A stretch of DNA of 64,000 nucleotides, from the NCBI GenBank assembly GCA_036504215.1, contig DASXVO010000035.1:248001-312000 (forward strand), in the 5' to 3' direction. This document shows positions 45,969 to 56,978 of the stretch, one piece after another; position 1 is the stretch's first letter; each line of letters starts with the position of its first letter. The notes under the pieces were generated by a model. It was not told the DNA's origin, searched no databases, and saw only the letters and a program-made list of their open reading frames with translations. Position numbers and translations under genes: made by a program. This DNA comes from Vicinamibacterales bacterium (GTDB lineage: Bacteria > Acidobacteriota > Vicinamibacteria > Vicinamibacterales > Fen-181).

Positions 45969-47003
45969 ATGCGTGCCCACCTGCGAACCATCGTCGTCTT
46001 CGTCCTGGCTGTCGCCCTGCTTGCGTGGTTTCTCCGTCACGCGAATCTGGCCGGCGTCTGGGCGGAGATCCGTCGAGGCGACATCGGTCTGGTGCTCGTC
46101 GCGGTCGTGATGACGATGACGACCTATGCCAGCCGGTCGATCCGGTGGCAGTACCTGCTCCAGGGACTCGGTCCGACCCGGTTCTTGAACGTATTTCGAG
46201 CGACGGTGATGGGATTCGCTGCCAGCTTCTTGCTCCCGGCGCGCGCCGGCGAGTTTCTGCGCCCGTATGTCCTGGCGAGGCGCGAGGGCCTGAGCGCGAC
46301 CGCCACGTTTGCCACGGTGATCCTGGAGCGAGTGTTCGACATGGTGACCGTGCTGGCGTTGTTCGCGGTGTTCCTGCTGCTCGACGATCCGGCGGTCGTT
46401 GACGCCGACCCGCGGGTGTTCAACGCCGTGAAGCTCAGTGGTCTCGTGGTTGCCGCGGTGACAGTGGCCGTGCTGGTGGTGTTCTTCGTGCTCGCTGGTC
46501 GGCCCGAGACCGTGGGCCGGCTGTCCGCGCGGGTCGAGCGTGTGCTGCCCGCGCGGTTGGCGCGTCTGGTGGACGGCATGGCGCGGACCTTCGCGGAGGG
46601 GTTGTCGGCGGTCCGCCGGCCGCAGCAACTGGTGATGGTGTTCGTCTGGTCGTTCCCGTTGTGGCTCTCGATTGCGGCGGGCGCGTGGCTCGTCACCCAT
46701 GCGTTCCACATCGAGATGTCGTATGTCGGATCGTTCCTGCTCACCACCGTGCTGGTGGCCGGTGTGCTGGTTCCGACGCCGGGGGCGGTGGGCGGGTTTC
46801 ATGAGGCATACCGGATTGCGGTGACGTCGTTCTTTCACGCGCCGAACGACCGGGCGGTTGGGGCGGCGATCGTCCTGCACGCCATCTCGTTCGTGCCGGT
46901 GACGCTTCTCGGCATCGTCTTCATGGCCCAGGAAGGTCTGACCCTGGGCCGCATGCGGCGTCTGGCCGATTCGGCCACGGCGGAGGAGGAGGGAGCCAGA
47001 TGA
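45969..47003 (+). CDS. Flippase-like membrane protein (UPF0104 / lysylphosphatidylglycerol synthase TM region)
   Basis: The 344-residue protein has eight or so membrane spans and the family motifs [41 protein letters not shown] and the late [13 protein letters not shown]. The family includes the MprF membrane domain and AglD-like proteins, which move or modify lipid-linked molecules. No catalytic soluble domain is attached. The ATG at 45969 follows the -10 by 18 nt; a GTG five codons earlier is possible. Its stop overlaps the nrdR start. Confidence 0.82.
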   Translation: MRAHLRTIVVFVLAVALLAWFLRHANLAGVWAEIRRGDIGLVLVAVVMTMTTYASRSIRWQYLLQGLGPTRFLNVFRATVMGFAASFLLPARAGEFLRPYVLARREGLSATATFATVILERVFDMVTVLALFAVFLLLDDPAVVDADPRVFNAVKLSGLVVAAVTVAVLVVFFVLAGRPETVGRLSARVERVLPARLARLVDGMARTFAEGLSAVRRPQQLVMVFVWSFPLWLSIAAGAWLVTHAFHIEMSYVGSFLLTTVLVAGVLVPTPGAVGGFHEAYRIAVTSFFHAPNDRAVGAAIVLHAISFVPVTLLGIVFMAQEGLTLGRMRRLADSATAEEEGAR

Positions 47004-47458
47004 AATGCCCGTACTGCGGCCACTTGGGCGACAAGGTGGTGGACTCGCGGGAGAGCAAGGAAGGCGAGGTCATCCGACGGCGACGGGAGTGCCTCGACTG
47101 CGGCCGCCGGTTCACGAGCTATGAACGGATCGACGAGATTCCGTACATGGTGGTGAAGAAGGACGGGAGCCGCGAGCGCTTCGAGCGCCAGAAGCTCATT
47201 GGCGGTATGCTGAAGGCGTGTGAGAAGCGCCCGGTGAGCGTCTCGACGCTCGAGAAGGTGGCGGACCGCGTTGAAGCGACGCTCCAGGAGCGGCCGGAGA
47301 AGGAGATTGCCACGGCGGAAGTCGGGCAGTTCGTGATGCAGGCGCTGAAGGATCTCGACGAGGTTGCCTACGTGCGGTTCGCGTCGGTGTATCGCAACTT
47401 CCGCGATGTCGGGGAATTCAGGAAGCAGCTCGAGGAACTGCTGAACGCGGGCGAATGA
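47000..47458 (+). CDS. nrdR: Transcriptional repressor NrdR
   Basis: NrdR represses ribonucleotide reductase genes when dATP is high. The 152-residue protein has the zinc ribbon (CPYC at 3-6, CLDC at 31-34) and the ATP-cone ([24 protein letters not shown]). Length is typical. It overlaps the gene on each side (ATGA at both ends), so it is translated with the UPF0104 and DUF4390 proteins. Confidence 0.95.
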   Translation: MKCPYCGHLGDKVVDSRESKEGEVIRRRRECLDCGRRFTSYERIDEIPYMVVKKDGSRERFERQKLIGGMLKACEKRPVSVSTLEKVADRVEATLQERPEKEIATAEVGQFVMQALKDLDEVAYVRFASVYRNFRDVGEFRKQLEELLNAGE

Positions 47459-48030
47459 CACGGAGATTCCTGACGGGAACGCTCCTGACGGTCCTTCTGG
47501 TGGGCGCCTCCGCCTGGCGGGCGTGGCCGGCCGCACCGGTGCTGGCCGCGGGCACTGAAGGGCTCCAGGTGGTGACGCTGGCCAAGGACGGCCGGATCCT
47601 GGTGTCGTTCACCCTCTCGAACGGGTTCACGGACGAGTTGCGCGAGGCGATCCGCAGCGGTCTGCCCGCGACGATTACCTACGAGATCGATTTGCGGCGC
47701 GATGGGCTGCTCTGGTTCGACCGCACGATCGCCTCGTCCACCGTCACCGCCAGCGTCCGGTTCGACAATCTCACACGGCAGCACCGGCTCGCCCGCACCG
47801 TGGATGGTCGCGGCGAGGAGCCGCGCCTCACCGAGGACGAATCGCTCGTGCGCGAGTGGCTGACGGTCTTCAAGCAACTGCCGCTGTTCAGCACGGCACA
47901 GCTCGAGGGCAATGTCGAGTACTACGTGCGCGTTCGGGCGATCACCCGGCCGCGCGTCAACTGGCTCCTGTTCTGGCCGTGGGAGCAAGGGGCCACCACC
48001 GGTTACGTGCGCTTCACCGTCATCCAGTAG
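47455..48030 (+). CDS. Secreted DUF4390 protein
   Basis: The 191-residue protein has a signal peptide ([22 protein letters not shown]) and a beta-rich mature part ([27 protein letters not shown]...) that matches the DUF4390 pattern. DUF4390 genes often sit just upstream of ntrY-like kinases, as here, so it may be an extracytoplasmic partner of that kinase. It abuts the kinase ATG without spacing. Confidence 0.8.
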   Translation: MTRRFLTGTLLTVLLVGASAWRAWPAAPVLAAGTEGLQVVTLAKDGRILVSFTLSNGFTDELREAIRSGLPATITYEIDLRRDGLLWFDRTIASSTVTASVRFDNLTRQHRLARTVDGRGEEPRLTEDESLVREWLTVFKQLPLFSTAQLEGNVEYYVRVRAITRPRVNWLLFWPWEQGATTGYVRFTVIQ

Positions 48031-50310
48031 ATGCTCAGCCTGCGGGATACCGCTCCGGCGCCACGATCCGCTCCGCCCCGGCGGAGTGCGCAGGGGCGTC
48101 GTCCGTTTCGCGACAACCCGATCCTGATTGTCGCCAGCATTGCCCTGTTGATCGCTGCGCTCGGTGCGACGCTGACGTTCGCCAGCCGCTCGTCGCGCCT
48201 CTCGCCGGACTTCCTCACGGAGTTCGTCCTCTACGCGTTGTCGGCCGCCGACCTGGCGATGATTCTGGCCCTCGTCTTCGTGCTCGCGCGGAACATCGTG
48301 AAGATGATGGTCGAGCGGCGGCGTGGCCTGCCGTTCGCCCGGTTCCGCTCGAAGCTCGTCGCGGTCCTGCTGGCGCTGACGCTGATCCCGTCGATGCTGG
48401 TGCTGTTCGTCGGGAGCGAGCTGATTCGCAGCAGCCTCGACCGATGGTTCAACGCGCCGATGGAAGAGATCGTCGCGTCGGCGAACCGGACGGCGGCGGA
48501 CTACTACCGCGAACGCCAGAAGCTGGTGTCCGATACCTCTCGAAGGATCGGCCGGGTGCTGTCGCCGCTCGGCTTTCCCGACGCCGACGTGACGAAGGTG
48601 TTCGAGTTGATCTCTCCCGAGGTCGCGCAACAGCGCATCGGGATGGTGGAGGTCTACCGCGTGTCGCCGGGGCGCGGCCCGCGGCCCGACGTGCTGCCGG
48701 TGGCCGAAGTCCGCTCGCCGTCGCTGCCGCCGGACTACAACCGCGCGTCGGCCGACCGCCTGGCCGAACGGGTGGTGGCGGAGAACACGGAGACGCACGC
48801 CATCGAGCCGCTCGGGAGCGGCGGCGAACTCGTGCGGGCCGCGTCGCCCGTTCGCGGCAACGACGGTGCGCCTGCCGCGGTCATCGTCGCCTCCGATTTC
48901 CTCACGGGTGAAATGTCCACGCGCGCGCGTCGGATGACCGAGTCGTTCGAGCAGTACAACCAATTGCGCGTCCTCAGGAACCCTCTGATCGGCGTCTACA
49001 TCTCGTTCTTCCTGATGGTGACGCTGATGATCCTCGTGAGCGCCACGTGGATGGGGCTCTACCTCGCCAAGCGAATCACGCGGCCGATCCAGCGGCTGGC
49101 GGCCGCGGCCCGCGAGATCGGCGCCGGGCATCTCGACCACCGGCTCGAACCGGAGACGAGCGACGAGTTCGGTGCGCTCGTCGAGGCGTTCAACACGATG
49201 GCCGGCGAGTTGTGGCGCAGCCGCCGCGATCTCGAGCGCTCGGCCGGCGATCAGCAGCGGCAGCATCAGGAGGTCGAGGCGCGTCGACGGTACATCGAGA
49301 CGATTCTCGAGCGGATCACCACGGGGGTCATCTCGCTGGACGCATCGGGACATGTCACGACGATCAACTCCGCGGCCGCTCGGCTGCTCGCCCTCGACGG
49401 GCAGGTGGCGACGGGACGTCCGGCCGTCGAACTGCTCAGCCGCCCCGACCTGCAGCCGCTGGTCGCCCTGGTCGAGGGGGCGCGCCAGGAGGGACAGGAC
49501 CCGCCGCCTCAGGAAATCGGCCTCGCGCACGACGGTCGGGAACTGCACCTGGCCGCGGCCGCGACCGCGCTGCACGGCGAGGGCGGCGCCATCGAGGGCA
49601 CGGTCCTGGTCTTCGACGACATCACACCACTCATCCGTGCGCAGAAGGTCGCGGCGTGGCGGGAAGTGGCCCGCCGCCTGGCCCATGAGATCAAGAATCC
49701 GCTCACGCCGATTCAGCTCTGCGCGGAACGGCTCGGACGTCACTTCCAGACGGCCCCTCCGCCCACGCGTGCGCTGGTCGAGGAGTGCACGAAGACGATT
49801 GTCGGCGAGGTCGAGTCGCTCAAGGCGCTGGTGGACGAGTTCTCGCAGTTCGCGCGCATGCCGGCACCGCGGCGGATTCCGACCGATCTCGCGGGCCTGC
49901 TCGCCGACACGCTGTCGCTCTACGTCGGCCTGTTCCGGGAGGTGAAGATCGAGAGTACGGCGCCGCCCGGGATGCCGATGGTCCGGGTGGATCCTGAACA
50001 GATTCGCCGGGTGGTCATCAACCTGGTGGACAACGCGATCGAGGCGATGGATCGGCACGGGCACGTCGCCATCGAGGTCCAGTACGCCGCCACCGAGCGC
50101 GTGGCGCGCGTCGTCGTGGCTGACAATGGCCCTGGCATTCCGGCCAGCGAGCGCGAGAAGCTGTTCCTGCCGTACTACTCGACCAAGCGGCGGGGGAGCG
50201 GACTCGGCCTGGCGATCGTGCGGCGGATCATCGCGGAGCACGGCGGTACGATTGACGTGGCCGACAATGCGCCGACGGGTACGCGCTTCACCATCGAGCT
50301 GCCCGCGTAG
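48031..50310 (+). CDS. ntrY: NtrY-type sensor histidine kinase
   Basis: The 759-residue kinase has several N-terminal spans (about 30-130), an extracytoplasmic domain, a span near 325-345, HAMP (about 345-400), PAS (about 420-540), HisKA with RRLAHEIKNPLTPIQ (phosphoacceptor His near 551) and HATPase with NLVDNAIEAMD, DNGPGIP and GSGLGLAI. The order NtrY then NtrX is conserved. It senses an envelope or redox-linked signal and should phosphorylate the next protein. Confidence 0.92.
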   Translation: MLSLRDTAPAPRSAPPRRSAQGRRPFRDNPILIVASIALLIAALGATLTFASRSSRLSPDFLTEFVLYALSAADLAMILALVFVLARNIVKMMVERRRGLPFARFRSKLVAVLLALTLIPSMLVLFVGSELIRSSLDRWFNAPMEEIVASANRTAADYYRERQKLVSDTSRRIGRVLSPLGFPDADVTKVFELISPEVAQQRIGMVEVYRVSPGRGPRPDVLPVAEVRSPSLPPDYNRASADRLAERVVAENTETHAIEPLGSGGELVRAASPVRGNDGAPAAVIVASDFLTGEMSTRARRMTESFEQYNQLRVLRNPLIGVYISFFLMVTLMILVSATWMGLYLAKRITRPIQRLAAAAREIGAGHLDHRLEPETSDEFGALVEAFNTMAGELWRSRRDLERSAGDQQRQHQEVEARRRYIETILERITTGVISLDASGHVTTINSAAARLLALDGQVATGRPAVELLSRPDLQPLVALVEGARQEGQDPPPQEIGLAHDGRELHLAAAATALHGEGGAIEGTVLVFDDITPLIRAQKVAAWREVARRLAHEIKNPLTPIQLCAERLGRHFQTAPPPTRALVEECTKTIVGEVESLKALVDEFSQFARMPAPRRIPTDLAGLLADTLSLYVGLFREVKIESTAPPGMPMVRVDPEQIRRVVINLVDNAIEAMDRHGHVAIEVQYAATERVARVVVADNGPGIPASEREKLFLPYYSTKRRGSGLGLAIVRRIIAEHGGTIDVADNAPTGTRFTIELPA

Positions 50311-50345
50311 CGTGGCTCCTGACTCCTGTTTCCTGAGAGTGTCTC

Positions 50346-51740
<1,395 letters not shown>

Positions 51741-51755
51741 GGCACCGGGCACTTT

Positions 51756-51764
51756 TGATATAAT
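51756..51764 (+). promoter_or_regulatory. Extended -10 promoter of the TPR-like gene
   Basis: TGA followed by TATAAT (51759-51764) is a consensus extended -10, 27 nt before the ATG at 51792. Confidence 0.55.
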
Positions 51765-51791
51765 CCCCTCGCGTCCACCTTCCGTTCGGCT

Positions 51792-52655
51792 ATGCCCGAC
51801 CCAGCTCGCACCGATCCGTCACTCAGCCCGGATGGTCTCACGGCGACCGAACGCGACAGCCGTGTCGAACAGCTCCTGCTGACGGGGCTCGACCAGTATT
51901 TCGCCGGCGAGTACGACCGGGCGATTAGTGCGTGGACGCGCGTGCTGTTCTTCGACCGCGGGCACGCCCGCGCCAAGGCCTACATCGACCGTGCCCGCAG
52001 CGCCATCGGCGAGCGCCAACGTGAGTCGGACGAACTGCTGCACCGCGGTGTCGACGCGTTCAATCGGGGCGAGACCGACGATGCCCGGCGCCTGCTCACC
52101 GCGGCGGTGGACCGCGGCGGTCCGCACGAGGTGGCGCTGGCGTTCCTGGATCGGCTCGCGCGACTCGACCGACCGGGTTCGCTCGGTGATGCGCGCCCGG
52201 GTCGCCGCGCCGAGCGGCGTCGACCCAGGCGCGACCCGGCCGTCGGGAATCGCTTTCGGCGTCGGACCTGGGTGGTGCCCGCCTTGGTGCTATCGGTCGG
52301 GGCGCTCGTGTTTCTGTATCTTCAGGGGTCCCTCGATCGGAGCACCTCGCCGTTCTTCCTGCTGGACTGGCGTGGGTCCTACGCGGGGACCACCGTGCGT
52401 CCCACCGAGGACCCGCTTCCGGTGCCGCGCCCGGCCGAGATCGATCTCGAGCGCGCGCGGGCTCTCCTGGCCTCGGGCCACGCCCGGGAAGCCCTGCGTC
52501 TCGTCGAGGGGATACCCGCCGGTGACAGCCTGCGGTCGGAGGCAGCTCGCGTCCGCGAGGACATCCAGCGCGCGTTGCTTGCCGACGAGGGAAAGGGTGT
52601 GCTGCCTGGTCCGCCGTCGCTCACCCCCGCGACTCCTCCGGTCAGGGAACCATGA
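51792..52655 (+). CDS. TPR-like protein with one membrane span
   Basis: The 287-residue protein has two TPR-like helix pairs (about 25-60, GLDQYFAGEYDRAISAWTRVLFFDRGHARAKAY, and 80-115), a basic linker, one membrane span (about 160-178) and a C-terminal helical part with another repeat. It probably acts as a scaffold. It overlaps the start of the next gene. No specific family is recognised. Confidence 0.65.
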   Translation: MPDPARTDPSLSPDGLTATERDSRVEQLLLTGLDQYFAGEYDRAISAWTRVLFFDRGHARAKAYIDRARSAIGERQRESDELLHRGVDAFNRGETDDARRLLTAAVDRGGPHEVALAFLDRLARLDRPGSLGDARPGRRAERRRPRRDPAVGNRFRRRTWVVPALVLSVGALVFLYLQGSLDRSTSPFFLLDWRGSYAGTTVRPTEDPLPVPRPAEIDLERARALLASGHAREALRLVEGIPAGDSLRSEAARVREDIQRALLADEGKGVLPGPPSLTPATPPVREP

Positions 52656-53569
52656 AGTGCCCCAAGTGCGGCTACATCGGGTTCGAGCCGGCCGAACGCT
52701 GCAGGAACTGCGGGTACGATTTCTCGCTGTCTTCGTCGAACCCGCCCGCGTCCGACCTCTCGCTCCGACCGGATCAGGCGATTGGTCCGCTGGCCGATTT
52801 CGACCTAGGTGAGGCGAAGAGGCCGCCTCGTCCGACGCCGGCCACCAGGACAGCGCGCCGTCGTCAGGACCCCACCCTCGATCCGGGAATACCGTCGGGC
52901 GAAGCCGTGGGGCCTGCAGACCTGCCACTGTTCGGCGAGCTCGACGAGACGCCGCTCGTAAAGCCTGGGAGCGCGCCGACACCGCCTCTGTCGGTTCGTC
53001 GGTCCACACCTGTGGCGCGAACGCGCCCGAACCCCGCGCGCCTGTCGGATCCGCAGCGCGATCTCGGCTTGCTCCCCGAGGCCGACCTCGCTTCGCACGA
53101 GCCCATGGCGAACTCGTCGGACGCAGCCGCGGTGGAGGCGGGCCCGCATGCGGCGCCGGGTGCCGAGCGTCGGCTGGCGGCGTCGCTGCTCGATGTTGTG
53201 TTGCTGGTCGCTCTCGACGTCGCTGTCCTGTATTTCACGTTGCGGATGTGCCGCCTGGCGACGGCCGAACTGGGCATCTTGCCGGTGTGGCCGACCCTGG
53301 CGTTCCTCCTCCTGATGAACGGCGGGTACATGGTGCTGCTGACGGCGGCAAGCGGCCAGACGCTTGGCAAGATGGCCTTCGGTCTGAAGGTCGTGTCGCG
53401 CGACGAAGGGCCCGTGTCGATCGGGCAAACGCTCATTCGGACGCTTGTCGGGTTCCTTGGCCTTCTGCCCGTTGGACTGGGTTTGCTGCCGGCGGCGTTC
53501 GATCACGGCTGTCGCGGGTTGCACGACCGGATGGCGAACACTCGTGTCATTCGGGCCGTCGCCTCCTGA
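52652..53569 (+). CDS. RDD-family membrane protein with an N-terminal zinc ribbon
   Basis: The 305-residue protein starts with a zinc ribbon (CPKC at 3-6, CRNC at 17-20), followed by a disordered Pro/Arg/Asp-rich stretch of about 130 residues and a C-terminal RDD domain with three spans (RRLAASLLDVVLLVALD, GQTLGKMAFGLKVVS). RDD proteins are membrane proteins of mostly unknown function. It is coupled to the TPR-like gene upstream. Confidence 0.8.
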   Translation: MKCPKCGYIGFEPAERCRNCGYDFSLSSSNPPASDLSLRPDQAIGPLADFDLGEAKRPPRPTPATRTARRRQDPTLDPGIPSGEAVGPADLPLFGELDETPLVKPGSAPTPPLSVRRSTPVARTRPNPARLSDPQRDLGLLPEADLASHEPMANSSDAAAVEAGPHAAPGAERRLAASLLDVVLLVALDVAVLYFTLRMCRLATAELGILPVWPTLAFLLLMNGGYMVLLTAASGQTLGKMAFGLKVVSRDEGPVSIGQTLIRTLVGFLGLLPVGLGLLPAAFDHGCRGLHDRMANTRVIRAVAS

Positions 53570-53593
53570 TCCACCCACGTTTCCCATGTGGTC

Positions 53594-54058
53594 ATGAAGA
53601 GTCGACTCGCCATCCTTCTCGCGACGTTCGGCTATGTGGGGCACTTCCCGATCGCACCCGGGACGGCCGGGTCGGCCGCAGCGATTCCCCTCTATCTCCT
53701 CCTGCGGTGGGCTGGCATGCCTGCGCTCGACGTGGCCGTCATCGTCGTCCTGTTCGCGGCCGGGTGTTGGGCGGGCTCGGAGGCGGAGGCCCACTACGGC
53801 CGGACGGACCCCGGTCAGGTCGTTCTCGATGAAGTGATCGGCATGCTGCTCACACTGCTGTTCCTGCCGGTCAGCTGGATCGGTGTGCTGTTGGGCTTTC
53901 TGCTCTTCCGCCTCTTCGACGTGTTCAAACCGTTCCCGGCCCGGCAGTGCGAGCGTCTGCCTGGCGGGCTTGGAATCATGGCCGACGACGCCGTGGCGGG
54001 GATCTACGGGAACATGGCGCTCCGGCTGATCATCTGGCTCGTGCCAGCGCTGCGGTAA
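53594..54058 (+). CDS. pgpA: Phosphatidylglycerophosphatase A
   Basis: PgpA removes phosphate from phosphatidylglycerol phosphate. The 154-residue membrane protein has GYVGHFPIAPGTAGSAAAIPLY, the catalytic VVLDEVIGML, and FRLFDVFKPFPARQCERLPGGLGIMADDAVAGIYGN, all family signatures. I start at the ATG at 53594 rather than the GTG two codons earlier. It is 17 bp before cinA. Confidence 0.92.
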   Translation: MKSRLAILLATFGYVGHFPIAPGTAGSAAAIPLYLLLRWAGMPALDVAVIVVLFAAGCWAGSEAEAHYGRTDPGQVVLDEVIGMLLTLLFLPVSWIGVLLGFLLFRLFDVFKPFPARQCERLPGGLGIMADDAVAGIYGNMALRLIIWLVPALR

Positions 54059-54075
54059 CGCGTGACACCAGAGTC

Positions 54076-55356
54076 ATGAAGCGAGCGATCATCATCGCCG
54101 TCGGCAGTGAACTGCTGACACCGTTTCGGTCCGACACCAACTCCCTGTTCATCACGTCGAAGCTGAACGACATCGGCATCCAGGTCCTGGCCAAACTGAT
54201 CGTCGGCGATCGGCGCGCCGAACTGGCGGCGGTGATTGCCGGCGCGTTGTCGCGGACCGATCTCCTCGTCCTCACCGGTGGCCTCGGGCCAACCGAGGAC
54301 GATGTGACGAGGCTGGCGGTGGCGGACGCGACCGGTGCGGCGATCGAAGAGGACCCGGCCATTCTGGAGCGGATCCGCCAGCGCTTCGCGAAGCGGGGAC
54401 TCGACATGCCCGCGGTCAACCGCACGCAGGCGCAGGTCCTCTGCGGCGCGACCGTGCTCCCGAACCCGAACGGTACCGCGCCCGGGCAGTGGCTGGAGCA
54501 CGAGGGCACCGCGATCGTGCTGCTCCCCGGTCCGCCGCGCGAGATGCGTCCGATGTTCGACGCCGTTGTCGCCGAACGGCTCGCGCCTCTGACGTCCGGC
54601 GCCCGCCTCTACCGCCGTGTGCTGAAGATTGCCGGGCGCTCGGAATCGGCGATCGAAGAACTGGCGCAGCCGGTGTATTCGACCTGGACCGAGTGGCAGC
54701 CGCCGGTCTCGACCAGCATCCTCGCCGTCCCGGGGCAGATCGAACTGCACTTCTCGGTATCCGCCAGCAGCGTCGCGGAGGGCAACACGACGCTGGCGCG
54801 TGCGACCGACGAGATGCTGGCCGTCCTTGGCGACGACGTGTACAGCACTGACGGACGTCCGCTCGAGCAGGTTGTCGGCGATCGGCTTCGGGAACACGGA
54901 TGGCGCGTGGCAACGGCAGAGTCCTGCACGGGAGGCCTGGTCGCGTCGCGGCTGACGGACGTGGCGGGCAGCTCGGACTATGTCGATCGCGGGGTCGTCT
55001 GCTACAGCAACCGCGCAAAGACGGAACTGCTCGGTGTGCCGGCGGAGCTGATTTCGGCCCACGGTGCGGTGAGCGAGGCGGTCGGCGTGGCGATGGCCCA
55101 CGGGATCCGCGAACGGGCCGGCGTGGAGGTGGCCGTCGGCATCACCGGTGTGGCGGGGCCCGGTGGAGGCAGCGCCGAGAAGCCGGTCGGCACGGTGGTG
55201 ATTGCGGTTGTCTGGCCCGGCGGAGACGCGGTGCACCGGTTCCAGTTCCTGGGCGGGCGGGAGTCGGTGAAGTTCCAGGCATCGCAGGCGGCGCTGAACC
55301 TCTTGCGACACCTGGCGGGCGGCGGGTCTTCCCATGCGCCTCTTCATCGCGGTTGA
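54076..55356 (+). CDS. cinA: CinA-family protein (ADP-ribose pyrophosphatase / nicotinamide-nucleotide amidase)
   Basis: The 426-residue protein has an N-terminal MoCF-type domain (GSELLTPFRSDTNS, TGGLGPTEDDVTR) and a C-terminal CinA/PncC amidase domain (ATAESCTGGLVASRLTDV, YSNRAKTELLGV, GITGVAGPGGGSAEKPVGTV). It recycles NMN and ADP-ribose in NAD metabolism. It is the full two-domain form. Its 3' end overlaps thpR by 23 bp. Confidence 0.94.
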   Translation: MKRAIIIAVGSELLTPFRSDTNSLFITSKLNDIGIQVLAKLIVGDRRAELAAVIAGALSRTDLLVLTGGLGPTEDDVTRLAVADATGAAIEEDPAILERIRQRFAKRGLDMPAVNRTQAQVLCGATVLPNPNGTAPGQWLEHEGTAIVLLPGPPREMRPMFDAVVAERLAPLTSGARLYRRVLKIAGRSESAIEELAQPVYSTWTEWQPPVSTSILAVPGQIELHFSVSASSVAEGNTTLARATDEMLAVLGDDVYSTDGRPLEQVVGDRLREHGWRVATAESCTGGLVASRLTDVAGSSDYVDRGVVCYSNRAKTELLGVPAELISAHGAVSEAVGVAMAHGIRERAGVEVAVGITGVAGPGGGSAEKPVGTVVIAVVWPGGDAVHRFQFLGGRESVKFQASQAALNLLRHLAGGGSSHAPLHRG

Positions 55357-55906
55357 ACTCGACGACGTGGTGCGACGGAGCGCGGCGGCGGTCGCCGAGC
55401 GCCTGGACCAGGAATTTCGGCGGGGAAACGCACGCCGCAGCGTGACGTGGGTGGCGCAGCAGAACCTCCATCTGACCCTGCGGTTCCTCGGTGAGGTCGA
55501 TGCCTCCCGGGCGAACGGTGTGATCGCCCGCCTCACACCGCCGTTTGCCACGTCACGCTTCGACATTGCGGTCGCCGGTGTCGGCGCATTCCCGCCGTCG
55601 GGGCCGCCGCGGGTGATCTGGATGGGCGTCACCGACGGTGCGCGCGCGCTGGTCGCCCTTCACCATGAGGTCGAGACCCGACTCGATGGCCTCGGTTTCG
55701 AGCGGGAGGATCGGCCGTTCCGCGCGCATCTGACGATCGGCCGCGTCAAGGCGCCCCTCGGTTCGCGCGCCCAGGGCGTCCTGTCCAGCCTCCCGCCGAC
55801 CGAGGTCGGCCGCTGCCAGGTCGGCCACGTCACGCTGTTCGAGAGCCGCCTCTCGCCGAAGGGCCCCACGTACTCCGCGGTGATGACCTCGGTGCTGGCG
55901 CGTTGA
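55334..55906 (+). CDS. thpR: RNA 2',3'-cyclic phosphodiesterase (LigT/2H family)
   Basis: The 190-residue protein has both 2H motifs, HLTLRFLG and HLTIGRVK, in the arrangement of bacterial ThpR. The enzyme opens 2',3'-cyclic phosphate RNA ends. The ATG lies inside cinA. Co-location of cinA and thpR is common in bacteria. Confidence 0.92.
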   Translation: MRLFIAVELDDVVRRSAAAVAERLDQEFRRGNARRSVTWVAQQNLHLTLRFLGEVDASRANGVIARLTPPFATSRFDIAVAGVGAFPPSGPPRVIWMGVTDGARALVALHHEVETRLDGLGFEREDRPFRAHLTIGRVKAPLGSRAQGVLSSLPPTEVGRCQVGHVTLFESRLSPKGPTYSAVMTSVLAR

Positions 55907-55947
55907 GCCAGGAGGGCCTGCCTTGCCGGCCGGGCCGTGGTTTCGAG

Positions 55948-55953
55948 TATCAT
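55948..55953 (+). promoter_or_regulatory. -10 element of gpsA
   Basis: TATCAT ends 8 nt before the gpsA ATG at 55962, with no Shine-Dalgarno between. The message is predicted to be leaderless. Confidence 0.4.
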
Positions 55954-55961
55954 CACTCCCA

Positions 55962-56966
55962 ATGAAGGACATCGGAGTACTCGGAGCGGGCAGTTGGGGC
56001 ACCGCGCTGGCGGCGCACCTGACTCGAAACGGGCACAGCGTCCGACTGTGGGCCCGCGAGGCGGAAGTTGTCGCCGATATCCGAGAGCGCCGGGAGAACA
56101 GCCTGTTCCTGCCCGGGATCGAGCTGCCCGACTCGTTGCGTCCGTGCGAGGGTCTCGAAGACGCGTTGCGCGGTGTCGAGATCGTGCTCGTCGTCACGCC
56201 GTCGCACGGCACGCGTGGCGTCCTGAAGGCCGCCGCGCCGTTCATCCATCCGAAGGCGACCATCGTCAGCGCGACCAAGGGACTCGAGGTCGACACGATG
56301 CTGCGTGCCTCGGAGGTCATCGCGCAGGAACTTGGCCCCGACCGCCCCGTGGTCGTGCTGTCCGGCCCCAGTTTCGCACGCGAGGTCGCGCTCGGACTGC
56401 TGACCGCGGTCTGCGCCGCGTCGGCCAATCAGGCCGCTGCCGAACTCGTGCAGGCGGAGTTCCGGGGCCGCCTGTTCCGCATCTACACGACCGACGATGT
56501 CATGGGCGTGGAGATCGGGGCCGCGCTCAAGAACGTGATTGCCATTGCCGCGGGCGTTGTCGAAGGCCTCGGCCTCGGGCACAACGCGATGGCCGGTCTG
56601 ATCACCCGCGGGCTCGCGGAGATCTCCCGGTTGGCGCACGCGCTCGGCGGGCGCCGCGAGACGCTGGCAGGTCTGTCGGGGCTGGGCGATCTCGTGCTGA
56701 CCTGCACGGGGGACCTCTCGCGAAACCGCCAGTTCGGCATCGAACTCGGACGGGGCCGATCCGTATCCGAGGTGCTCGGCGGCATGCGGATGGTCGCCGA
56801 GGGTGTGCGGACGACCGGAGCGGCATTGGCGCTCGGGAGGCGCCACGGCGTCGAGCTGCCCATCGCAGCGCAGATGGCCGAGGTACTCGAAGGAAGAAAG
56901 AACCCCCGGCTCGCGGCTGAGGAACTCATGCTGCGTCCGCAGCGGGTCGAGGTCGATCGCCGGTGA
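55962..56966 (+). CDS. gpsA: Glycerol-3-phosphate dehydrogenase [NAD(P)+]
   Basis: GpsA makes sn-glycerol-3-phosphate for phospholipids. The 334-residue protein has the nucleotide site GVLGAGSWGTALA, VVLSGPSFAREVALG, catalytic LKNVIAIAAGV and GLSGLGDLVLTCTG. I chose the ATG at 55962, just at the Rossmann strand. Its stop codon TGA is also the extended-10 TGn of the ftsY promoter. Confidence 0.95.
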   Translation: MKDIGVLGAGSWGTALAAHLTRNGHSVRLWAREAEVVADIRERRENSLFLPGIELPDSLRPCEGLEDALRGVEIVLVVTPSHGTRGVLKAAAPFIHPKATIVSATKGLEVDTMLRASEVIAQELGPDRPVVVLSGPSFAREVALGLLTAVCAASANQAAAELVQAEFRGRLFRIYTTDDVMGVEIGAALKNVIAIAAGVVEGLGLGHNAMAGLITRGLAEISRLAHALGGRRETLAGLSGLGDLVLTCTGDLSRNRQFGIELGRGRSVSEVLGGMRMVAEGVRTTGAALALGRRHGVELPIAAQMAEVLEGRKNPRLAAEELMLRPQRVEVDRR

Positions 56967-56972
56967 TAGAAT
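56964..56972 (+). promoter_or_regulatory. Extended -10 promoter of ftsY
   Basis: TGA followed by TAGAAT (56967-56972) ends 6 nt before the ftsY ATG at 56979. The TGA doubles as the gpsA stop codon, so the promoter begins within the last codon of the upstream gene. Confidence 0.5.
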
Positions 56973-56978
56973 CGCTGG